Assembly (NCBI RefSeq): GCF_964340395.1
Contig: NC_135571.1
Coordinates: 7,655,453-7,719,452 of the forward strand
Direction of reading: 5' to 3'
DNA length: 64,000 nt
Origin: Glandiceps talaboti
Lineage: Eukaryota > Hemichordata > Enteropneusta > Spengelidae
This document shows positions 32,201 through 42,559 of this stretch, one piece after another; within the stretch, counting starts at the first letter, position 1, and each line of letters starts with the position of its first letter. The notes under the pieces were generated by a model. It saw only the letters and a list, made by a program, of their open reading frames with translations, searched no databases and was not told the DNA's origin. Both the position numbers and the translations under genes were made by a program.

Positions 32201-35200
32201 TCAGTTAATTGTAAGTGATGGCTAAGTGTGTTCCAGTATTAAAGTACAATACTGCGAGTACAAAATGTACCTTGTACACTGTACATGTACATACATTTGT
32301 ATGCAGCATAAACTATCGTACATCCAAACAGGTATACATCATTACATGTAAACTTAGCTTGTACCCTGGTAAAGCTACATGTACAATTGCTGCAACTGGA
32401 ACAGATTTGTTACTGTTAGATATACATGTAATGACTTACTTATCATATAATTCTACATTCTGAACAGTATTGAATCATCTGTGGTTTAACATACATTTTG
32501 TATTTGTGCAGCTGTACACATACATGTACAATGTAGTATCATACAAATTACAATAAATCCAATCAAACTGTTTTTTGGGTCTACACCTAAAAATCAGTGA
32601 CCAAATCTGTTCATGTCCCAATCACAGTTACGATATAGTGCAGATTAAATGTCTCAGTCTATATACAGTTGTGGAATACAATAGTCATTACTCAGCTGAG
32701 TATCCCCATCCTCTCAAACTCCTATTGGCAATCAAGTCCATACATGTTATTGCAGGACTTGAGTCGACAAAAGCTTCAATTTTTACTTTCACTAAATATC
32801 AACTCTGTGTAATGTTTGAGAAGTTCAAATGTCTTGGATGATACAGTAACCTATACAGATGAGCTTGCATCAATATAACACATTGTTAATACTGAAGTCT
32901 GGTATACATGCATACACAAAAGTTGACATTTACATGTGTCTGTATATTAGTTATTACTAGACTCAAGGACTTCAATGTGTTGCATTTAATACGCATTCTG
33001 TTTTCATTTGTAATGAGTCGGTTTGTCTGAAGTGCAGGCTGTATATATATATATGTACAATGAATGTATTGTATTTTTAGAATCAAGAATAATATGACAC
33101 TAGTTTCAATGATGTCTACAGATTGACTGTAATCTAAGAGCTACCGTGATGTAGAATTTTGATTCCACATACAAATGTATACAATGTGTACATCTTAAAC
33201 TAGATACACTTTTTTTGTACTACCAAACCAGAGTGACTATAGAGTTTCAATCAGTCGGTGTTTTTTATGTCTCACACAAGGTTTTTGTTGCAAATTTATA
33301 CATAACACAAAATACAGACATTGATAGCATGCGATTCAAACACAAAACTTTATTTGTGTACACAGTGAGATAAAATGCATCACTTTCTTTGTGCGTGTGG
33401 GCTATCAGTGCCTGTACATTTGTATTTTGTTTGTGTAATTTGTAACAAAAAAGATGTTGTGCGAGATGTAAGTAATAGAATATAGATTGTCAACGAGTTC
33501 GGGAGGGTTATGTGTCAATAAACGAGGGGGAGTAGCTCCCCGAGTGTTTTGGCACATAACCCTATCGAACTCGCTGTCTATCTTACTTATAATATGGCGT
33601 GATTGGCTCAAACGAATCTTTTTCAAAATTTTGTGTAATTTGTTGCATGCAAATTGAGTGCTGAGCGTAATATAGGTCACACCCCTAAGAAAGAGTGGGT
33701 TATGGCTCCATATAACCAACCGAAATCAAGGCCTCTGATTGGCCAAGTCAGTCTAGCCGTAGTATAAAACACATTGTGTCATCTATCCGAAATGCTGCAT
33801 TGTATAGGTTGTAGTCTTTCTAATTTGCTAGTATAATACCAACAGAAAAGATTGCAAGTAAAATTACACCAGTGAAATGAAGTGCAGTGTATGATATCTA
33901 CGATTACAATCATTTACCCCAGACTAGTAGTGTTATCTTCATCTAAACTGTGTTATAGTGTATTATGACACAAATTTGTTTCACCAGCTTGAAAAACTAA
34001 TCAATGGTAACTATAGCAACGATCAAACGATCTCTCCTTGTCAGCTATTTCAAATCAATTCCATGTTGTTCTGACAGGACTTCTGACGTACGTGCAGATG
34101 TAGACTTTTAATCTATATGAAAAATATCAGTGCATACCTACAAGTGCATGTACATAGAGATAAGTTTTAGAATACAATGTTTACAATTATATCTCGTGGT
34201 AATATTTCGCTTTAGGCATATCTGAAGATACACATGTAGCATACAATAGTAACGGTACCGTCTCAAATGATGTGTACATGTAAATGCGTACATGGATGGC
34301 TTCACAAACTAATTTGCAAAATTTTTCTTTTTATTACAACCATAAAGATGTTTTATCATCCCATCTAGTAATATGCAGCACCTGGTACACTCCATTTTGT
34401 CATAACTGTCTCAAAAACAGACTGAGAGTGAGAGTTCAAAGGTCATATTGTAAAGTTAATACATCTCCCAACTGTACAATATACATGTACGCAGTGTGCC
34501 TGCTAATGATAGCTAAATTTTGTTGTTGTCAGTCAATATTCACGATCGCGTGCTGGATGGGCACAAAGACCACACTACGCTCACTCCCTACTATATTTTT
34601 TTGCATTGAATTTTCCTCTCTCACACAAAGCTACACCAAAGTCTGTGTGACACTGTTGCAAATAACAACCAACAGTTGAAGAAAGCATGCATGTATCAGT
34701 AGTAATACATGGTTACATTTACTTGTAATTCCAGTCTAGAGTTGAAGCTATCCATTGGGTTTGATTCTCAAGAGAATATAGATGTACATGTAGAGACTCG
34801 ATACCATGTTGGCATTTAGACTATTAATTCATTATCTCAAATAATATCTTAAATTACAATATTATTGAAATATTAATGAGCACAAATTACCAATACAGAC
34901 ATGTTCATAACTACATTGTATAATACATTACAATTTCATTTCTGCTGCCATGGTAACTATGACGGAAAGGCAAAAATTAATTATACTTCTAATGAAGCAG
35001 TCTTTTTCATACATGTATGTCTATTGCAGTACATGTATCACTTAGAATAATTACTATTTAAGCAAATAAATTAATATTTAATTTCATAACAATTTCCTGT
35101 TATTACTTTAACTGAAGTGACATCTACATCCAATTATTGTTAGAATTATCTTAATCTTATTATTAAAATGCAGACGGCTGCAATGGACCAGTGATAACTT

Positions 35201-38200
35201 CTTTATTCACTGGCTGGGATCTGGTGAAAAATTACTGCCAACAATACTTACAACTGGTGACATCAGACTGTGGACAATGGAACCTGTTACAAACAGGGAA
35301 AATAAACATTAGCTCAGCATGTTGGAACAGCACAGACTAGTATTAAAACAGTTTTATGGCCTCTTTATATGTACATGGAATGCCAGGAGAACTGGAAATT
35401 TGTGATGTGAACTTGAATGTAACGGGGTCGTGGAACTGTTCTTATCAAATGATAGAATGTAATACAAGTCTCTGTACTTCCAATAATGTTGTGCCAAGTG
35501 TTATTAATCCAATCAGTTGTTTACTTTCCCGGTTTGTAACAGGTTCCGTTCGTCCACGGACTGATGTCAGCAGCTGTACATATCGTGGTACATTTATATA
35601 CAACACTGGACCACATACAAAGGTACATTGTTATGTACATGTACAATGCTGGTTATCTTTTCATTTTAATAATTTCAGTGATCTTTTTCAAATAAAAGCT
35701 AAATCTCATGAGTCATGTGAGATTTGTGACTGTGAAACATTGCATTTGTGGAATGTTGTTTGTGCAGGACAACCCACTGGTCCATATTTCAACTACCTAG
35801 CCAATAGTGACTTAGTCTAGTAACTATACATGTGGTCATTTTCTATTACAATTGTATTTCTCTCCATCATACAAATGTATATAGTCAAATGACTTTCTTT
35901 AGCACAGCAGAGAGAGAGAGATTGTAGAAAACGATAACACATACCATGTACATGTATAGGTACTAGACTACAAATGTAATAGTACTGACTATTCATAGCA
36001 ACTGCTAAATGGATAAGCAATAAACAATGGAAATAGTATAACCAGCAGGCCATTCATCATTTGTAATCTGTCTAACACAGAAGGGCATTGCATTGGCAAA
36101 TCCCGCCACTCTATGGACCTAAATGTGTTGTTGATGAATGATCATAACAAATACAGGTAGTCTTACTTGTGACTTGCAACTCAATACATGATGCTGAAGG
36201 TTCACAACAATACATAGATTTAGTATAGAGAGACGCTTACAATTACTGTAGAGAGCCCACTGGCACTACCAAAGAAAAAATGTTAATTTCAAGCCTTGAT
36301 GTACATACATGTATCCCGTTTTCCGGGTTGGAAATGAATGGTAGCCCCCTGTCCATAGACGACCAATGTAAGAAAGGTTACCGTAATTATACAGATGGTA
36401 GTCAGTTTATGATAAAAACATTTATGTGGCAATAAATACATTTACAGACATGAAACATTGAAAGATTAGATTAAGCCATATTTCCAATGGATGTCGTGTT
36501 TTCAGTTCAGGAATACATTTATGGGACTGCTGGTCACCATCCTTGGGCTACCACTTGGAAAAAAAACGAAAAAGTTTATCAACCCCTGCTTTTCCCCCCA
36601 CATAACAATGACATCCTGAAAAAATATAGAACAAGACAGACACACCCACACTTGTGGAATTTTTCTGTCTACATACAATGTACATAATGTATACGTTGGC
36701 AGTAACTATTGACTGACCTGAATACAACAATAAAGTTCTGACCTGACCTGACCTTTGGTAGTGTTGAACCACTCCCTAGTCACGCTAGTACATTGTACAT
36801 CTCTCCCAGCAGCAGTGCTCTCTTTCCAGAAAATAATGATACTCAAAGTCACACAACTTTACACAACGTACGAAAACGTACATGTAATTGTACATAACAA
36901 AATCTTATGTTCATCCAGTCATATTTGTAATATGGAAACATTATTGGGAAGACCCTATCACTCTACGATACTGAGATAAACATGTCTGTTGATTACTTTA
37001 AGTGGCCATATGGATGAGGATTGGGTATTTATTTTGGATTTTTAGTTTATAAACAATTTTATCATGGCCTTCTACTTGAAAAATCAATGTGAAACGACAT
37101 ATGCCAAGATAGTGCTTGTAAATCAATACATTGCAAAAACGTAAAAATATGTAAAAAGTTTTTTATTGTACGTACAAAAACAGACATTTTACATATTTAT
37201 TAATCTTTTGCAATTTATTGAGTTACAAGAACGGACTTGACATGTGTTGTTTCATATTGATTTTTCAAGTAGGAAGCCATGATAAAATTGTTTATATATT
37301 AAAAATCCAAAATAAATACCCAATCCTCATCCATATGGCTATTTTAACTAGCATACATTTGTGCATACATGTACAAATTGAGGTAACTCTTGATATTCAA
37401 ACTCAGTCTGTGAAACCTGTAGACAGTTCCATTTGTGATAACAATTTGTATATACAAGCATCGCGAACATTTTACCTACTTACTGACATCCTCACCACAT
37501 TTGCACCATCAAAACCCTGCAGTTGATGAGTTTGACAGGTCAAAGGTCATAAATGTAACTGTCATAGCAACAAGTAGACACGATATTTGATAGATAATCA
37601 CTCAAGAAGATGACACAGCTTTATGCAGAAATGGCATGTATGTACATGATTACCAGGTCAGAGGTTATGAAAATATTATTGTTATGGTATTAAACTCATG
37701 ATGATGAATGATCCAGATTTGCTGAGAAACAATATTTCACATTGGCATCCTGACCTGTATGAAGATGAAGATAATAAAGTGCTTGGGAACAAAGGCCAGT
37801 CTTTATTTATTTAACCCCCCACCCCCCACTCCTGTGTACATGTTTTAGCATGCCCTCTTTCACAAAAGACACAAACAGTTGTCAAACTTAAATGTCAAAA
37901 TAATCAAAAAAGGTTATCTCAAGGGGATAGGACACACAAAATTTTGGTGTCACAAGAAATTGCTGTGTCAAATTGAGTATACATGTACATTGCTCCCTGG
38001 TTCTTATATACATCATAGCAAATTGTCACTTGGTCTTACTACAGTACATGTAGATGTACACTCACATCTTTCTTATTTTGTAGATTATAATATTGAAGAA
38101 GGCTCAAAACTACAAATGTTATTTCAGTTTTATCATTAAATTGTCATTTAAACTGTTTACCTGTGGAGAGTATTGTTTAAAAATGCTCTCCTTTACATGT

Positions 38201-41109
38201 ACATGTATTTGTTTTCATTAAAGTCTGGTTTGATCTCAAGTCATATACTGGATCTATCATGACAAATTCCTGGTATCAGTACTAGCATTTTACCTCCATC
38301 ACATGCTAGAGGGTCAAAATGGAACGAGAAGACCAGTTAACTTCTTCTAAATGTGTATGTGCCTACAGCAATACATGTGCATACACTGTACATTGTATAC
38401 AATGCACATGTGCAGTGAAATCACAACTTAGGATTCAGTCATGTGTGGATTTTTGGTTCTCGCCTTTCTCCTCCCACGCCAGGCATTTCACCAGTGACCA
38501 TTTATTGAAACCTAAAATCAGCAACAGTAGTCTCGATCCAAACTGGTACAGTATTACGTATTAAAAACTTCATTACTTTACCAGTCTAACCAAGGCAGTT
38601 ACAAAAGGTGTTAGACTGTGGTGCTCCCCTGGAGTGAGCGAAACACAAAGGGCGCATGTCAGTAGTAATCCAGCACAAACTGACAGGCTGTCGTCATCGG
38701 ACTGCACTGATATGCAAATGTCCAACCAGGATTCCATCTCCAGTCTGTTTAAAAACTAAAATCATGTGGGGACGTGATGATGTCATCATGTTTATATGAA
38801 CACGGTTGGGGAAGCACAGAAATATGTGTTCGAACAACTGCCTTGACTAGACTGGTAAAGTAATGAAGTTTTTAATATGTAATATTAGACCAGTTTGGAA
38901 CTAGACTACTGTGACAGCTCAACCCCAACTGAATATGGTAATTATGTTTACACCATATAGCTCAAATGTCTGACTTGATTGGTTCTAATCATGTGGTTGA
39001 TGCGCCCGACGTTATCTCACCGCAGGAAAAAATTAAACCCTAATACAAATTTGCACCTTCTTTCTGGCTGAATAGTCATTAGAGTAAACGGCCACTAGCA
39101 AAATGCCAGAGATAGCAGGAAGAGCCAAAAATCCACACATGATTGAATTCTTGGAGTGTGAAGTCATGACGTCAACCAAGATATTAATTATGTTATTTTC
39201 ATGACACAGCTCAGCCTAGGTGGTAAAACTCTATTTCAAGTTATGAGAATTTTTATTTGGAATCTGCAGCATTCATTTATTTTTGTAGCTATAAGCAACG
39301 AAAATATTACTATTATTAGGTAACATATCAACTGTCATTACTAGAAGGCTCTAACTTACACTGGTTTGACACTGTTTAGAGTGCGGAGGGGAGAAACGAC
39401 ACAATTATTTTATAATTACAAAGTTAAGACAAATAATGTACTGTAAAGCTAGATATTTTCGCTACTACAAAATTTTGTAATTTTCAGTCTTCGGCAAGTT
39501 CTCAAAGACTAATTTTTACTAATTAGTACAAGACTGGTACATTTTGTTCATGTACAAGAAGGCATTTTTTAGTCACTACTTATTTTTACTAATTACCAGA
39601 CTGATACATTTTGTTCATATACAAGAAGGTATTTTAGTCACTACTTATTTTTACTAATTACCAGACTGATAATTTTTGTTTATATACAAGAAGACGTTTT
39701 AGTCAATACTTATTTTCACATTATTGTTTTCCATTGAAATTAGCAAAAAGATATATCTTTTTGAAAATGTTCAGGTTTATAGTATTCTTTTCTGATCACA
39801 GACCACGGCCGGGTATGGTGAATTGTACTTTGTACCCAATTCAAAGGGCTCACACCAGGACTATTCAACAACAAGTATTTTAATAATGATATTACAAAAA
39901 AATTCATGACATGATTATTTTCTGAGTGATAATGATATGCTTTACAATATAAATTGTGTAGTTTACTATGATTTAATATGATCTACTATGATTGCTATGG
40001 AATATTCCATTGCAAGACAGGGAAGGAAGCCTCAAAGGCATAGATAATCCCTCTTTTATTTTGTTCTTCTGCTGATCAAGTCTAATTTTAAAGTCACAGT
40101 GTCTTGGTTTGAAAAACATATTCAGGTAAGTCTTGCCAGTGAGATACAGTCTGCTGAGTGAAGAAATATTTCCTGATGTCCAATCTGACTGTTGATTTGG
40201 CAAGTTTGAATGACTGTCACTGTCCTCTGGTTCTGCTTGACTGAATACGAATGAACAGTTTAAAGTGGCCATATGGATGAGAATTTGGTATTTATTTTGG
40301 ATATTTATTTCTTAAAACAGCTTCACTAAGTTTTTCTACTTGAAAAAATAATGTGAAATAACATATACCAAGTCCATGTTCACAACTCAATAAACGGCAA
40401 AACATCAAACAATGTGTAAAATGTTTGTTATTGTACGTACAATAACAAACTTTTTGCACTTTTTGCATCTTTTTGCAATGTATTTAGTTATGAACATGGA
40501 CTTGGTATATGTTATTTCACATTATTTTTTCAAGTAGAAAAATTTAGTGAAGCTTTTTTATCAAATAAAAATCCAAAGTAAATACCAAATTCTCATCCAT
40601 ATGGCCACTTTAAGTTTATATGCAGGAACTTTATCAAAATTTCCTTTCATAATCCGAAAGACTTGAATTAGGTCGCCTCAAAGTCTTCTTGTTTGTAGGT
40701 TCGAAAGACTCAGTTGATTTAGGTTATGTAGACCTCAAAAAAAATTTTAATATTTGGAAATCTCACAAATGCAATACTTCATAGATATGTCATTAACGGA
40801 AAATGCTTGCGACTGTCAAGAATTTTTACACAAGAAAGACTCATTTAATCAAATCATTACAATGTCACATCTATAGCCTTAGGGTACATGTACCTGCTTT
40901 CATCTCAATTTCAAATGAAAGTTGTATGTGCGATACATGTCCCTGCAAATGAATACATCTCTATAGACAGACTCACATGACAGAGAATTTCGAGAAGCAA
41001 ATCATCAATTTTTGTTGATGTTTAAGACTTACTTTAGCAGTATCGATGAACTGCTGTAGTCGATATTCTGGTTCCAAGATGCACTGCGCAAGATGATGTC
41101 GCTTGCCAT
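23398..41109 (-). CDS. TULP3: Tubby/TULP family protein, complete, 11 exons, 503 aa
   Basis: Exons (genomic, in gene order): 41109-41033, 30795-30500, 29762-29646, 28529-28339, 27352-27155, 26628-26516, 26176-26062, 25688-25590, 24582-24495, 24008-23925, 23531-23398. All borders are GT-AG, all phases agree, and the sum is 1512 bases. N-terminal region: [17 protein letters not shown] (residues 56-72) matches the TUB/TULP3 helix known to bind the IFT-A complex. Then a low-complexity acidic linker. The tubby domain is about 255-503: [21 protein letters not shown], the basic GRKRKKCK (299-306) in the PIP2-binding region, [63 protein letters not shown] and the family C-terminus [10 protein letters not shown]. 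Known role of the family: PIP2-dependent delivery of membrane proteins into cilia. It is close to both TUB and TULP3; the symbol is provisional. The first coding exon rests on phase and ATG only. Confidence 0.93.
24650..25025. repeat. Tandem 60-70-bp units plus inverted copy
   Basis: Three units of acaacccataacaccaaagt...aaagcattttctgt...tatagcatccat (24658-24855) are followed by an inverted copy ending near 25020 (gctataaa..., then gtgctttacttcagtgtta). The whole can fold back. It lies in a Tubby-gene intron. Confidence 0.75.
26249..26480. repeat. (TG)n and TG-rich sequence
   Basis: Perfect TG run at 26249-26292, followed by TG-rich degenerate sequence to about 26480, in a Tubby-gene intron. 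Confidence 0.95.
26880..27095. mobile_element. Family E element, part copy
   Basis: Contains attcatgaatattcagtgt, gattcccatgatgcaat and aatgactctccag, shared with 30069-30402 and with 63830-64000. Located in an intron next to a Tubby exon; no coding content. Confidence 0.65.
27513..28165. mobile_element. Family F: TIR element with internal 65-bp tandem array, copy 1
   Basis: Ends 27513-27537 and 28141-28165 are inverted copies with 23 of 25 bases matching (outer word tactgtaaacct). Between them lie eight tandem units with 65-bp spacing (unit start at 27601, 27666, 27731, 27796, 27861, 27926, 27991, 28043; the last is short), each with cttcttgtacatgaacaca and accagtctggtaattag. A second copy, reversed and with three units, is at 39439-39784. 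Tandem-core elements are known in bivalves and other invertebrates; this may be related only in plan. Confidence 0.88.
28700..29040. repeat. 48/50-bp tandem repeat, 7 units
   Basis: The unit holds tgactagttgtgttcattta and caatgacttcatttgaataa. Spacing alternates between 48 and 50 bp, because some units read gagtctg and others gataatctg, suggesting two unit types amplified together. In a Tubby-gene intron. Confidence 0.93.
29302..29516. mobile_element. Foldback element, about 215 bp
   Basis: Left arm aaactgtaaatgctacactt...tttcatgctacaat pairs with right arm gtagcatgaaat...aagtgtagcatttacagttt. No coding content; in a Tubby-gene intron. Confidence 0.8.
30069..30402. mobile_element. Family E foldback element, full copy
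   Basis: Outer arms cattttcataaactttggg and ccagagtttatgaaaatg are inverted copies; inner arms (catttcatgactttcacatc against gatgtgaaatcatgaagt) continue the pairing. Copies or part copies at 26880 and 63830. It lies about 100 bp from the second coding exon of the Tubby gene. Confidence 0.8.
30975..31215. repeat. (TGTA)n microsatellite
   Basis: Tetranucleotide array with TG and TGCA variants in the first Tubby intron. Repeat frames across it are artefacts. Confidence 0.97.
31216..33480. other. Intron sequence, nothing recognised
   Basis: Part of the 10-kb first coding intron of the Tubby gene. Rich in tacatgta words. No exon or clear element. Confidence 0.5.
33482..33582. mobile_element. 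Near-perfect 100-bp palindrome
   Basis: Arms agggttatgtg...cgaggggga and tccccgagtg...cacataaccct are inverted copies around a short centre, with outer words atagattgtcaacgag and ctcgctgtctat. CpG-richer than its surroundings. Possibly a small foldback element. Confidence 0.75.
33583..35250. other. Intron sequence, nothing recognised
   Basis: First Tubby intron. No exon, RNA gene or clear repeat seen. Confidence 0.5.
35253..35572. repeat. Inverted repeat, 60-bp arms, 200-bp spacer
   Basis: Left arm (about 35253-35310) has ctgacatcag-like, gtggac and ggaacctgttacaaac; right arm (about 35513-35572) has its reverse complement gtttgtaacaggttcc...gtccac...ctgatgtcag. A 154-codon frame (35356-35820) overlaps the spacer and right arm, but has no recognisable domain. 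Confidence 0.7.
36700..36752. repeat. Tail-like (gacct)n run
   Basis: Ends ctgacctgacctgacctt after aataaagttc. This looks like the simple-repeat tail of a retroposon, but the body upstream (about 36480-36700) has no recognised domain. Confidence 0.35.
37001..37347. mobile_element. Foldback element family A, full copy
   Basis: An almost complete hairpin: aagtggccatatggatgagg at the left and cctcatccatatggct then attttaa at the right, with paired inner words (ttatcatggccttctacttg against caagtaggaagccatgataa) and a palindromic centre ttgtacgtacaa. About 347 bp, no genes. Other copies: 966 (half), 4062, 40262, 53855 (half). Confidence 0.88.
38542..38894. mobile_element. Family B TIR element, copy 2 (reverse orientation)
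   Basis: Ends actggtacagtattacgta and, at the other side, taatatgtaatattagaccagt. Internal sequence is the reverse complement of the copy at 1763-2152 (tttatatgaacacggttggg, atgtccaaccagga). In the first Tubby intron. Confidence 0.85.
39439..39784. mobile_element. Family F TIR element, copy 2 (reverse orientation)
   Basis: Left end 39439-39463 differs by one base from the reverse complement of the right end of copy 1. It carries three tandem units (ttcatgtacaagaaggcat and close variants) instead of eight. The right end (39760-39784) is more decayed. Confidence 0.85.
40262..40613. mobile_element. Foldback element family A, full copy
   Basis: Hairpin of about 350 bp with ends aaagtggccatatggatgag and ctcatccatatggccacttt and the same palindromic centre as 37001. 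It flanks a minus-strand frame (39973-40272) whose first codons are the element end. Confidence 0.88.
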
Positions 41110-41808
41110 ATGTTGTTACATTTAGTCTTGTTTTGTCTTCATTACGTTTGAAATAACATTTTCATCAGGAAATTATGGAAAGACATCTTTGATTATGAGT
41201 GATTTTATAGCACAAAGACTGAACATCATCAATGACAGAGAGGGATTTTACCGATGAACCCGCGTACGGTCATTTGACAACCATCCCTGAGTAGCGCATG
41301 CAAACTCCTCAGCGCATACACAATACATGGCATTGTACATGTACAGAGAGAGGTGCAATGCATCTTGGAACCTACATGTACAAAAGGTCTATTGGCCTCA
41401 GTACTTCCCTGTTGATGTTGATAAGATGTCAATGAAAATGTACGATTTTATTAAAATACTGTCTTTTTTGACTTTTTCGATAAATTTTCATTGTAACTAG
41501 AAACCTAGACTAGAGTACACTCTTGCACAATATTTTAGTGTTTGAACCAAGTTTGGATAACCTTTCTTTAATATCCCCCTTACCTGTAGTCTGGTGCTAT
41601 CTATCTATCATCAAATCATTGCTTACCCAAAGAGAGATCTTGAGATTTGATGATACAGATACACGTAGCACTAGACTACATGTATCTCACCTGTTGCTTG
41701 TATTACTGTTATCCTTCGTATTTACCTAACAAAACTCTACATGTACGTACATCTAACTATCCATACATGTAATTCTGAAAATCACTTGAATTTATTATGT
41801 GAGGCAAC

Positions 41809-42300
41809 GTGCCCTCATAGCCAATTTGACGTGCCACTGACGCACACAATTTCTAGTGACACACCAAAATTTGGTGTTCTCCTATCTCTTACTATGTGGG
41901 TACCACTGTGCCCTCTAAGCCAATTTGACGTGCCACTGACGCACACAATTTCTAGTGACACACCAAAATTTGGTGTTCTCCTATCTCTTACTATGTGGGT
42001 ACCACTGTGCCCTCTAAGCCAATTTGACATGCCACTGACACACACAATTTCTAGTGACATACAAAAATTTGGTGTTCTCCTATCTCTTACTATGTGGGTA
42101 CCACTGTGCCCTCTAAGCCAATTTGACATGCCACTGACGCACACAATTTCTAGTGACACACCAAAATTTGGTGTTCTCCTATCTCATACTATGTGGGTAC
42201 CAGTGTGCCCTCTAGGCCAATTTGACATGCCACTGACACACACAATTTCTAGTGACGTACCAAAATTTGGTGTTCCCCTACAGTGTGCCCTCTAATGATA
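41809..42300. mobile_element. Family D element: five 99-bp units
   Basis: Units start gtgccctc(at/ta)agccaattt and contain the perfect palindrome caccaaaatttggtg and ctatctcttactatgtgggt. The 99-bp period keeps one frame open, so it translates as a 33-residue repeat (CPLSQFDVPLTHTISSDTPK). No start context, no family; treated as non-coding. Confidence 0.85.
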
Positions 42301-42547
42301 GCCAATTTTGTTGTCAGTCAAAACGATAAAAACTGACATTTCTTGTGAGCCACCACATAGTAAGAGATGGGGGAGCACCAAATTTTGGTGTGTCAGTAGA
42401 AATTGTGTGCGTCAGTGGCAGGTTAAATTGGTTTAGAGGGCACACTGTTCCCCTATCTATCAGTATGTGGTGACTCACAAGAAATAACCAGTTTTTATCA
42501 TTTTGACTCACAACAACAAAACTTGGCTATCATTAGAGGGCACACTG
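42283..42547. mobile_element. Family D palindromic end module
   Basis: Arms 42283-42395 and 42435-42547 are inverted copies: cagtgtgccctctaatgata at the left, tatcattagagggcacactg at the right. The centre holds one inverted 99-bp unit. The same right arm ends the copy at 22805-23080. Confidence 0.85.
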
Positions 42548-42559
42548 ATGTGGGGAGTG

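Noticed and set aside
35356-35820. 154-aa cysteine-rich frame
   Set aside because: Lies in the Tubby intron on the opposite strand, overlaps an inverted repeat, and shows no signal peptide or domain.
41741-42295. 184-aa frame with a 33-residue repeat
   Set aside because: The 99-bp unit is part of a dispersed inverted-end element also present at 22805; the frame is a by-product of a period divisible by three.
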